A model generated the notes under the pieces. It did no database searches. It was not told where the DNA came from and saw only the letters and a list, made by a program, of their open reading frames with translations. From UPXZ01 sp047973025 (GTDB lineage: Bacteria > Bacteroidota > Bacteroidia > Bacteroidales > Paludibacteraceae), in the NCBI GenBank assembly GCA_047973025.1, contig JBKEBE010000078.1, forward strand, positions 1 through 5,500: 5,500 nucleotides of DNA, in the 5' to 3' direction. Positions 1 to 5,500 of this stretch are shown in pieces. The position numbers were made by a program, and so were the translations under genes. Every line of letters starts with the position of its first letter. Within the stretch, counting starts at the first letter, position 1.

Positions 1-3
1 ACT

Positions 4-1695
4 ATGTCAAAATTCATCATCTATCAAGTAATTCCGCGTCTATTTGGGAACTATAACACGACCCGAAAATACAATGGAACAATTGCCGAAAACGGATGTG
101 GAAAATTCAGCAGCTTCACGCCTGAAGCGTTGCAAGCCATCAAAGACTTCGGAGCTACACACGTTTGGTACACCGGAGTAATTGAACATGCTACAAAGAC
201 CGATTACACCTCTTATGGCATTTTACGCGACCATACGGGGGTTGTAAAAGGAAATGCCGGTTCGCCCTATGCCATCAAAGACTATTTTGACGTAGATCCG
301 GATCTGGCAGAAAATGTACCCGACCGCATGCAGGAATTTGAAGCCATGATTCGACGCACCCACGATGCCGGTCTGAAAGCCATCATCGATTTTGTCCCCA
401 ACCATACTGCTCGTCAGTATCACTCGGACAAAAAGCCGAAAAACATGGAAGATATTGGCGAAAAAGACAATTCGGACTGGGCTTTTTCTCCATTCAACAA
501 TTATTATTACCTGCCCGGTCAGAAGTTCACTCCCCATTTCAATACAGAAGGTTACGAAGAATTTCCGGCAAAGGCAACCGGAAACGATCAGTTTACCGCG
601 CAACCTACTGAATTTGACTGGTACGAAACCGCAAAATTAAATTACGGCATAAATTACACGGAAGGACATCAGAAGCAATTTGATCCGATCCCAAACACCT
701 GGTACAAGATGCTGGATATATTAACTTACTGGACGGAGAAAGGTGTCGATGGTTTTCGCTGCGACATGGTTGAAATGGTGCCGGTTGAATTTTGGGGATG
801 GGTTATTCCGCAGATAAAGAAAATCAATCCCGAGATTCTTTTCATTGCGGAAGTGTACAATCCGGGGGAATACCGCAACTACATTTGTAATGGAAAATTC
901 GACTATCTGTATGACAAAGTCGGATTGTACGATTTGCTTCGAAATATCGTCAGTCGGAATTATCCCGCACATGACATTACTGCTGCCTGGCAAAGTCTGA
1001 ACGGCATCTCGGGCAATATGCTTCATTTTATGGAAAATCATGATGAACAGCGTATCGCTTCCGGTTTTTTCTGTGGCAACGGGATGTACGCGAAAACAGC
1101 TGTCATTGTCTCTTCTACACTCACTACGGCTCCTTTTATGATCTACATGGGACAAGAACTAGGAGAACTCGGCATGGATATGGAAGGATTCAGCGGTGTA
1201 GATGGTAAAACTACGATCTTTGATTACTGGGGTGTATCATCCATTCAAAATTGGACAAACAACGGTAAATTCGATGGCGAAAAGCTGACGGATGAGCAAC
1301 GGTCACTTAGAGATTTCTATCGCAAGCTAAACGAGATTGTACTTTCCGAAAAAGCAATCAGCGAAGGAATCATGTACGACTTGGTGTTTGCCAATTACGG
1401 GAATCCACATTTCAATACGCGTGAACAATATGCTTATTTCAGAAAACATAAAAATGATTTACTGCTCTGTGTCGTCAATTTCTACGACAAACCAATAGAC
1501 TTAAAAATAAATATTCCCGAAGAAGCTTTCCAGTATCTGGATTTGAAACAGGGAGAATATTTCACTTCTGAAAATTTGCTGAACGAAACTGAAGCGTTTC
1601 CAATCCAACAACTGACACCCGAGAAACCCTATCAGGTATTTTTACCGGCGTGGGATGGAAAAATATTGAAATTGAAGAAAATAAAAGTAGTGTAA
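4..1695 (+). CDS. Cytoplasmic alpha-amylase family (GH13) glycosidase
   Basis: This 563-residue protein is a glycoside hydrolase family 13 enzyme, expected to cleave alpha-1,4-glucosidic bonds in starch- or glycogen-derived glucans. All four GH13 signature regions are visible: region I DFVPNH (129-134), region II GFRCDMVE with predicted nucleophile D254, region III IAEVYN with predicted acid/base E283, and region IV MENHDEQR with transition-state-stabilising D347. The TIM barrel spans roughly residues 1-440, and an all-beta C-terminal domain follows to about 560. The N-terminus (MSKFIIYQVIPRLFGN) runs straight into the first barrel strand and has no signal peptide or lipobox, so the enzyme should be cytoplasmic, unlike the surface amylases of Bacteroidales starch-utilisation loci. 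The ATG lies three bases from the window edge, so its promoter and any upstream operon partner are unseen. That start gives the expected family N-terminus. Exact substrate (maltooligosaccharide, glycogen or another alpha-glucan) cannot be decided from sequence. Confidence 0.93.
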   Translation: MSKFIIYQVIPRLFGNYNTTRKYNGTIAENGCGKFSSFTPEALQAIKDFGATHVWYTGVIEHATKTDYTSYGILRDHTGVVKGNAGSPYAIKDYFDVDPDLAENVPDRMQEFEAMIRRTHDAGLKAIIDFVPNHTARQYHSDKKPKNMEDIGEKDNSDWAFSPFNNYYYLPGQKFTPHFNTEGYEEFPAKATGNDQFTAQPTEFDWYETAKLNYGINYTEGHQKQFDPIPNTWYKMLDILTYWTEKGVDGFRCDMVEMVPVEFWGWVIPQIKKINPEILFIAEVYNPGEYRNYICNGKFDYLYDKVGLYDLLRNIVSRNYPAHDITAAWQSLNGISGNMLHFMENHDEQRIASGFFCGNGMYAKTAVIVSSTLTTAPFMIYMGQELGELGMDMEGFSGVDGKTTIFDYWGVSSIQNWTNNGKFDGEKLTDEQRSLRDFYRKLNEIVLSEKAISEGIMYDLVFANYGNPHFNTREQYAYFRKHKNDLLLCVVNFYDKPIDLKINIPEEAFQYLDLKQGEYFTSENLLNETEAFPIQQLTPEKPYQVFLPAWDGKILKLKKIKVV

Positions 1696-1739
1696 ATAAG
1701 CCGAATAACTAAAATCCAACCTAAAACACCCGGAATCGG

Positions 1740-1795
1740 AAATTTTAAGCCTGAAATTAGACTCAGTACAATCATTCGTTTGTAAATTTTAAGCC
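1740..1795. repeat. 12-bp direct repeat AAATTTTAAGCC (two copies)
   Basis: AAATTTTAAGCC occurs at 1740-1751 and again at 1784-1795, 44 bp apart start to start, upstream of the enolase promoter. The match is exact. It could be a pair of regulator binding sites or chance in AT-rich DNA; nothing else in the sequence decides between these. Confidence 0.4.
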
Positions 1796-1869
1796 GCAAA
1801 AAAAGTATCACTCTTGCAAAAAAACAGAACGTAAAACATCACAATAATTGTTTGAAAATACTTACAGCC

Positions 1870-1900
1870 TTGAACTTTTCAACTTAAATTTGTACCTTTG
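1870..1900 (+). promoter_or_regulatory. Bacteroidota-type promoter of enolase
   Basis: A TTG -33 box at 1870-1872 is followed after 20 bp by TACCTTTG at 1893-1900, an exact match to the TAnnTTTG -7 consensus used by the Bacteroidota primary sigma factor. The spacing fits the known range. Transcription should begin a few bases after 1900, giving a leader of about 55-60 nt before the ATG at 1964. No strong Shine-Dalgarno is present; only a weak purine stretch (GAAGAAAC, 1953-1960) precedes the start, which is normal for this phylum. Confidence 0.82.
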
Positions 1901-1963
1901 CAGTCGATTTTCAGTAGAGAAATTTACAAACAAATTATACATTATATTTAACGAAGAAACATT

Positions 1964-3244
1964 ATGAGTAGAATTGAAAAAATCGTTGCTCGTGAGATTT
2001 TGGACTCGCGCGGAAACCCCACCATCGAAGTGGATGTAACTTTAGAATCCGGTGCATTCGGACGTGCCGCTGTTCCTTCCGGAGCATCTACCGGCGAACA
2101 CGAAGCACTTGAACTGCGTGATGGAGACAAAAAACGTTACCTCGGTAAGGGTGTTTTAAAAGCGGTTGAAAACGTAAATACAGTAATTGCACCTGCTTTA
2201 TCGGGTTGGTGTGCGCTCGAACAACGTGCCATTGACAAAAAAATGTTAGCAATAGACGGTACAAAGACCAAATCAAACTTGGGTGCAAATGCCATTCTCG
2301 GTGTCTCGCTGGCTGTAGCTAAAGCGGCGGCTAACTACTTGGATCTACCGCTGTATCGTTACATTGGTGGTACCAATACCTATACACTTCCCGTTCCTAT
2401 GATGAACATCATTAACGGTGGCTCTCATTCCGACGCTCCCATCGCGTTCCAAGAATTTATGGTACGTCCTGTTGGTGCTACTTCTTTTCGCGAAGGACTC
2501 CGCATGGGTGCCGAAGTTTTTCACGCATTGAAAAAAGTACTGCATGACAAAGGGCTTAGCACAGCCGTTGGCGATGAAGGTGGTTTCGCACCCAATTTAG
2601 CAGGTGGTACTGAAGAAGCGCTCGAAAGCATTCTGACTGCAATCCGCAATGCCGGTTACGAACCCAAAAAAGACGTTACCATCGGTCTTGACTGCGCTTC
2701 CTCCGAATTCTTCAAAGACGGCGTATATGACTACACCAAATTTGAAGGCTCCGACGGTAAAAAACGTAACTCCGCCGAACAAGCGGCTTATTTGGAAGAA
2801 TTAATCACCAAATACCCGATTGATTCAATCGAAGATGGTATGGACGAAAACGACTGGGACGGATGGAAAATTCTTACCGACAAAATCGGTAGCAAATGCC
2901 AGTTGGTTGGAGACGACTTGTTCGTAACCAACGTTGATTTCTTGAAAAAGGGAATCGACACCGGCTGTGCCAACTCAATCCTTATCAAAGTAAATCAAAT
3001 CGGCTCGTTGACCGAAACGCTGGATGCCATCGAAATGGCTCACCGCGCCGGATTTACGTCGGTAACTTCTCACCGCTCCGGCGAAACGGAAGACGCTACC
3101 ATCGCCGACATTGCCGTGGCTACAAACTCCGGACAAATCAAAACCGGTTCTGCGAGTCGCTCTGACCGCATGGCTAAATACAACCAGTTACTCCGCATCG
3201 AAGAAGAATTGGGAGATTTGGCCGTTTACGGGTGGAAAAAATAA
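1964..3244 (+). CDS. eno: Enolase (phosphopyruvate hydratase)
   Basis: Enolase interconverts 2-phosphoglycerate and phosphoenolpyruvate in glycolysis and gluconeogenesis in the cytoplasm, and needs magnesium. The 426-residue length is normal for the bacterial enzyme. The N-terminal domain covers about 1-135, with the mobile-loop motif PSGASTGEHEA (38-48). The barrel follows, with H155 in GGSHSD, E164 in FQEFM, the catalytic pair E205 (GDEGGFAP) and K342 (ILIKVNQIG), magnesium ligands D243, E290 and D317, H370 in TSHRSGETED and K393. All expected active-site residues are present. The segment GGSHSDAPIAFQEFM differs from the GGEHADNNVDIQEFM of E. coli and B. subtilis and, from memory, is typical of Bacteroidales. 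The ATG start gives the canonical N-terminus (IEKIVAREILDSRGNPT) and sits about 60 nt after a strong promoter. The gene ends 29 bp before a strong terminator, so it is probably monocistronic. Confidence 0.98.
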   Translation: MSRIEKIVAREILDSRGNPTIEVDVTLESGAFGRAAVPSGASTGEHEALELRDGDKKRYLGKGVLKAVENVNTVIAPALSGWCALEQRAIDKKMLAIDGTKTKSNLGANAILGVSLAVAKAAANYLDLPLYRYIGGTNTYTLPVPMMNIINGGSHSDAPIAFQEFMVRPVGATSFREGLRMGAEVFHALKKVLHDKGLSTAVGDEGGFAPNLAGGTEEALESILTAIRNAGYEPKKDVTIGLDCASSEFFKDGVYDYTKFEGSDGKKRNSAEQAAYLEELITKYPIDSIEDGMDENDWDGWKILTDKIGSKCQLVGDDLFVTNVDFLKKGIDTGCANSILIKVNQIGSLTETLDAIEMAHRAGFTSVTSHRSGETEDATIADIAVATNSGQIKTGSASRSDRMAKYNQLLRIEEELGDLAVYGWKK

Positions 3245-3273
3245 GCCGTCACGTAACCGGAATTAAACAACTC

Positions 3274-3317
3274 AAAAAAAGGCTACCGAATGAAACAAGA
3301 TTCGGTAGCCTTTTTTT
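3274..3317. terminator. Bidirectional Rho-independent terminator
   Basis: An 18-bp perfect inverted repeat pairs 3274-3291 with 3300-3317 around an 8-nt loop (GAAACAAG). The core is GGCTACCGAAT/ATTCGGTAGCC, preceded by seven A and followed by seven T. It lies 29 bp after the enolase stop. Because the A and T tracts are symmetrical, it should also work on the minus strand, where it lies 41 bp beyond the stop of the convergent membrane-protein gene. Confidence 0.95.
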
Positions 3318-3358
3318 GTGCGTAAGCGATAGACGCAAACAATTCAAGAAAGCGTCAT

Positions 3359-3856
3359 TCATTCACTAATATGCGGATTAGTCTTATTTTTTTTGTATTT
3401 CAATTTCAAATACCGGTCTAAAATCAAGCAAACAAGCCCCACTACCAACAGCGTGATCATAGTAGGTATATTTGAAGGAAGAAATGTAGAATTGTCTAAA
3501 TAGGCTAACAGGTATATCGGAAACAATCCTAATAATATCTTTGCTATAACATTTAGCGCATTGGCAAAAATTAATCTTCTGTAATTAATCCATACCTCCT
3601 CTTTTTCTTTGTGGTCCTTTTCGCCGTCAAATACGGCCGATTTTTGGATATAATAGCTTTTGGAAAGACCGTAGCCTACCCAGCCGAAAATCAATGCCCA
3701 GATGGGCACAAAAAATTGCAATACAAATCGATTCTCTTCATCGTAAAAAAGATTATTGTATCCAAACCCTAAAAGTGCTATTATAAACATCAACACCAAC
3801 GAAGCTACGCCAACAATAATTCCGATTCTAATGTTTCTACGTTTTTGATTTTCCAT
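3359..3856 (-). CDS. Small inner-membrane protein of unknown function
   Basis: This 165-residue protein is not one I recognise. It has four likely membrane-spanning segments at about residues 11-30, 44-65, 95-119 and 130-149. The N-terminus is basic (ENQKRRNIR) and the C-terminus is lysine-rich (KLKYKKNKTN), both expected in the cytoplasm. A charged, probably cytoplasmic loop lies between helices two and three (about 66-94, with GEKDHKEKEE). No catalytic motif or known domain signature is visible. The ATG at 3854-3856 is the only sensible start, because it directly precedes the basic segment and first helix. No TAnnTTTG promoter is seen in the 84 bp upstream, so it may be transcribed with the damaged lipoprotein gene before it. 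Transcription would end at the shared hairpin at 3274-3317. It could be an accessory subunit or a standalone membrane protein; the sequence does not say which. Confidence 0.75.
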   Translation of the reverse strand: MENQKRRNIRIGIIVGVASLVLMFIIALLGFGYNNLFYDEENRFVLQFFVPIWALIFGWVGYGLSKSYYIQKSAVFDGEKDHKEKEEVWINYRRLIFANALNVIAKILLGLFPIYLLAYLDNSTFLPSNIPTMITLLVVGLVCLILDRYLKLKYKKNKTNPHISE

Positions 3857-3940
3857 GGTACTCTGTTTATTTCAGTGATGTGTGTATTGTGTATTTTAAG
3901 ACCGCCTTTACCTGTTCGTTTTTGGCTTAAAGACGTGTAC

Positions 3941-4705
3941 CTATCGAGTAGAGTACCATGCACCAAATGAACCTACAGCCGACATACCTACGGTAATAAT
4001 AGGATTTAGTCCGGAAATTGATCCTCCTTGCCAAAACCAAATACAGTCTGCAGCTAATATCCCTCGATTACTCAAACTTAGCTGCACCGCTGGGATAGCG
4101 GCTCCTATCCCTACGGGCTGGGATAATTTTCACTCCAATAACTATAAGATGACTCTATGACATCAATCATATCGAACAGCCGCTGTTTTTCCTCATTCGA
4201 GAGTGAGTTATTTGCAAGAATCTCTGATTTTTATTTGACTTACAGGTTTTGCTCCATTTTGTATAGATACAGCATTTATCGTTTCTTCTAAAACTAACGT
4301 TTCCGTATCTGTCATCCGAGCTTGGATAATCTCGGGCGTTATTTGCAAATACACATCTTTCGTAATAACTTCTTGCGCTTGTAAATAGGCAATTTCACCT
4401 GCTTGAACACGAATATTTTCATTCGTAATCTCTATGGCTTGTTGTAGCAGATCCGCCGGAGACGCTTTCAATTTACCTTTATCCGTATTAGGGGTAATCC
4501 TAAGATTTGCAAAAATATTTGCAAGCCCTTCATTGTGCATTTGACCTACTTTGTTGTCCTTAGGGACAAAAGATTCTTCGTTCTTTTGCTTTTCTAAATT
4601 TTGTTCTTCAGTTATTTCATCCCTACTATCACACGATGTAGAGAAAATCACGAATGTTGCAATTGCAACGAGTACTAAATAATTTTTCCTACGATAATAT
4701 TTTAT
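3941..4705 (-). pseudogene. Frameshifted lipoprotein gene of unknown function
   Basis: On the minus strand three overlapping frames join into one protein of about 254 residues. Segment one (4705-4229) has a lipoprotein signal peptide: basic YYRRK, a hydrophobic core VLVAIATFVI, then FSTSC with the modifiable Cys at residue 25, and an acidic stretch SRDEITEEQ after it. Its frame ends at TAA 4208-4210. Dropping one A from the A5 run (4228-4232) continues it as SEILANNSLSNEEKQRLFDM and on to SSYSYWSE, until a stop near 4111. A second, opposite one-base shift between about 4115 and 4130 opens the last segment, about 58 residues rich in Gly, Ala and Ile (from PVGIGAAIPA to GAWYSTR), ending at TAG 3941-3943. 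The only full-length start is ATA at 4703-4705; the in-frame GTG at 4649-4651 would cut into the signal peptide. The general layout resembles Bacteroidota hypothetical lipoproteins; function is unknown. Sequencing errors in homopolymers are an alternative to true decay. Confidence 0.68.
4088..4125. repeat. Hairpin and 9-bp direct repeat at the second frame break
   Basis: GGGATAG (4092-4098) and CTATCCC (4105-4111) form a 7-bp inverted repeat with a 6-nt loop. GCTGGGATA occurs twice, at 4089-4097 and 4117-4125. These lie at or next to the point where the lipoprotein reading frame shifts, so replication slippage or difficulty in reading the DNA there is plausible. The sequence also encodes protein in one frame, so a regulatory role is not implied. 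Confidence 0.45.
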
Positions 4706-4720
4706 GGGTTAATATTACCG

Positions 4721-4749
4721 TAAATATAAATAAACAATCTAATTTACAA
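4721..4749 (-). promoter_or_regulatory. Weak candidate promoter of the lipoprotein gene
   Basis: On the minus strand TTG (4749-4747) is followed after 18 bp by TATATTTA (4728-4721), which matches TAnnTTTG except for the last base. The TTG overlaps the first unit of the octamer array. Transcription from here would give a very short leader (around 10 nt) before the ATA at 4705. The region is so AT-rich that a match of this quality could be chance. Confidence 0.25.
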
Positions 4750-4853
4750 CTTTATAACTTTATAACTTTATAACTTTATAACTTTATAACTTTATAGCTT
4801 TATAGCTTTATAACTTTATTTATATTTTATTCACACTTTAGGTCTAATTTACA
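4738..4853. repeat. 11-bp direct repeats flanking the octamer array
   Basis: TCTAATTTACA is found exactly at 4738-4748 and 4843-4853, one copy touching the left end of the octamer array and the other 23 bp beyond its right end. It could mark a duplication or an old insertion, or be chance in AT-rich DNA. No inverted ends or transposase remnants lie between the copies. Confidence 0.45.
4748..4819. repeat. Octanucleotide tandem repeat, nine copies of AACTTTAT
   Basis: Nine head-to-tail 8-bp units fill 72 bp. Units 1-6 (4748-4795) and 9 (4812-4819) are AACTTTAT; units 7 and 8 (4796-4811) are AGCTTTAT. On the minus strand the unit reads ATAAAGTT. The array is 43 bp upstream of the lipoprotein start and 88 bp beyond the nadD stop, so it lies in the expected promoter region of the lipoprotein gene. 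Seven identical units suggest recent slippage and probable copy-number variation between strains. Confidence 0.95.
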
Positions 4854-4907
4854 GTGAAATTTTTTCCTTTGAAAATCGGTTATAACAACATTATTCAAGA
4901 AACAAAA

Positions 4908-5500
4908 CTAGTTTTTATACCTGTTGTGTTCAGCATACAAATTATTATCTTTAATAAATTGATATACATCCGGATGTAGCCATTTGTCGGCATCTTGCTT
5001 GTTGCTTATTAATTCGCGGATTTCGGTCGATGAGATTTCAAAAAACGGGGCTTCCTCCAGAATTTGCATTTCGGGGTATCTTTCTTCGTATTCCTCGTAA
5101 TCGTACCCTTTTCGTGGATACACCAGAATAGAAAATTCGTTAAGAATCTTCCGATAATCTTTCCATTGGTCAAAAATCTGCATGTTGTCGCTTCCTATCA
5201 GTAGTGTGAAGTCGTAGTGGGGATATTTCTCAGCTAGCGTCTCAAGCGTATCTACCGTATAGGACGGTCTCGGCATATCAAATTCAATAGCTGATACTTT
5301 CAGATACTCCTTGCTTGATGTAGCCAACTCAATCATGTGAAGTCTTAGCGATTCGTCTATAAGTTCGGACTGCTCTTTGAGCGGATTGCGTGGACTTACC
5401 ACGTACCAAATTTCGTCCATACCGGAATATTCAAAGATATAGTCGGCTAATCGGGTATGCCCCAAGTGAATCGGGTTAAATGACCCAAAAAAAAGACCGA
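4908..5500 (-). CDS. nadD: Nicotinate-nucleotide adenylyltransferase (5' end outside window)
   Basis: NadD joins nicotinate mononucleotide and ATP to give deamido-NAD and pyrophosphate, the step before NAD synthetase, in the cytoplasm. The visible 196 residues cover nearly the whole enzyme. The nucleotidyltransferase signature GSFNPIHLGH lies at residues 5-14 counted from the window edge. RPSYTVDTL (77-85), IGSDN (101-105) and the C-terminal ISSTEIR motif (155-161), which helps bind ATP phosphates, follow in the usual order, then LHPDVYQFI near the end. Family length is about 190-200, so only a few N-terminal residues and the start codon are missing beyond position 5500. A TTG at 5463-5465 is in frame but is not the start: using it would remove the GSFNPIH part of the active site. 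The gene is divergent in function from its neighbours and its promoter is not in view. Confidence 0.95.
   Translation of the reverse strand, partial: GLFFGSFNPIHLGHTRLADYIFEYSGMDEIWYVVSPRNPLKEQSELIDESLRLHMIELATSSKEYLKVSAIEFDMPRPSYTVDTLETLAEKYPHYDFTLLIGSDNMQIFDQWKDYRKILNEFSILVYPRKGYDYEEYEERYPEMQILEEAPFFEISSTEIRELISNKQDADKWLHPDVYQFIKDNNLYAEHNRYKN

Larger units (their letters stand above)
1696..1963. other. AT-rich intergenic region between amylase and enolase
   Basis: This 268-bp gap holds no credible reading frame. Its right part carries the enolase promoter and leader. Its left part contains a 12-bp direct repeat (listed separately) but no strong hairpin with a T tract, so no intrinsic terminator for the amylase gene is evident. 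Read-through from the amylase gene into enolase cannot be excluded. Confidence 0.6.
4706..4907. other. AT-rich intergenic region between nadD and the lipoprotein gene
   Basis: This 202-bp stretch has no credible reading frame. It contains the octamer array, the 11-bp flanking repeats and a weak minus-strand promoter candidate, each listed separately. The part next to nadD (4854-4907) shows nothing recognisable, and no convincing terminator follows the nadD stop. Confidence 0.6.

Noticed and set aside
223..603. Minus-strand open frame of 126 codons opposite the amylase gene
   Set aside because: It lies wholly inside a well-supported GH13 gene and its product has no recognisable motif; a shadow frame.
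721..1155. Minus-strand open frame of 144 codons opposite the amylase gene
   Set aside because: It overlaps the catalytic core coding sequence of the amylase and has no domain signature or promoter of its own.
1948..2988. Several short minus-strand open frames opposite enolase
   Set aside because: All overlap the highly conserved enolase coding sequence; none has a plausible start context or protein-like conservation.
3332..3356. GACGC/GCGTC inverted repeat after the membrane-protein gene
   Set aside because: Only 5 bp of stem with a 15-nt loop and no T tract; far weaker than the adjacent 18-bp hairpin.
3882..3895. Tandem GTGTATT (two copies) upstream of the membrane-protein gene
   Set aside because: Only two 7-bp units in low-complexity DNA; no link to a promoter element.
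4111..4232. Programmed ribosomal frameshifting in the lipoprotein gene
   Set aside because: It would need two opposite events in one gene, with no recognisable stimulatory signal at the first site; decay or homopolymer error is simpler.
4748..4819. CRISPR array
   Set aside because: The units are 8 bp and contiguous with no spacers, so this is a simple tandem repeat.
4831..4860. Terminator for nadD
   Set aside because: TTCAC and GTGAA-like halves can pair only weakly across a long loop, with no proper T tract after them.

Overview
This window looks like chromosomal DNA from the phylum Bacteroidota, most likely the order Bacteroidales. The signs are a TAnnTTTG-type -7 promoter element with an upstream TTG box before the enolase gene, weak Shine-Dalgarno sequences, an enolase and a signal-peptide-less GH13 amylase of the kind seen in Bacteroidales, a nadD beginning GLFFGSFNPIHLGH, and AT-rich intergenic DNA. 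The genus cannot be fixed from this sequence alone.

Layout. Positions 4-1695 (+) encode a cytoplasmic alpha-amylase-family (GH13) glycosidase. After a 268-bp AT-rich gap with a clear promoter, 1964-3244 (+) encodes enolase. A perfect 18-bp hairpin with A and T tracts (3274-3317) ends it and can also serve the convergent minus-strand genes. On the minus strand, in transcription order from the right edge, come nadD (4908-5500, cut by the window edge), a 202-bp AT-rich gap holding nine tandem copies of an 8-bp repeat, a damaged lipoprotein gene (3941-4705) and a small four-helix membrane protein (3359-3856).

How the parts relate. The plus-strand half is central carbon metabolism: alpha-glucan breakdown, then enolase in lower glycolysis. 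They are separate transcription units as far as can be seen. nadD makes the NAD precursor deamido-NAD and is unrelated to its neighbours apart from position. The lipoprotein and membrane protein may form a two-gene unit of unknown function.

The least ordinary part is 3941-4853. The stretch after 4208, which at first looks empty, continues the lipoprotein in other reading frames. The full protein (about 254 residues) is recovered only by assuming two compensating single-base shifts, and its best start codon is ATA instead of ATG. Just upstream lies the octamer array, flanked by an 11-bp direct repeat. No convincing new defence, mobile or RNA system was found.
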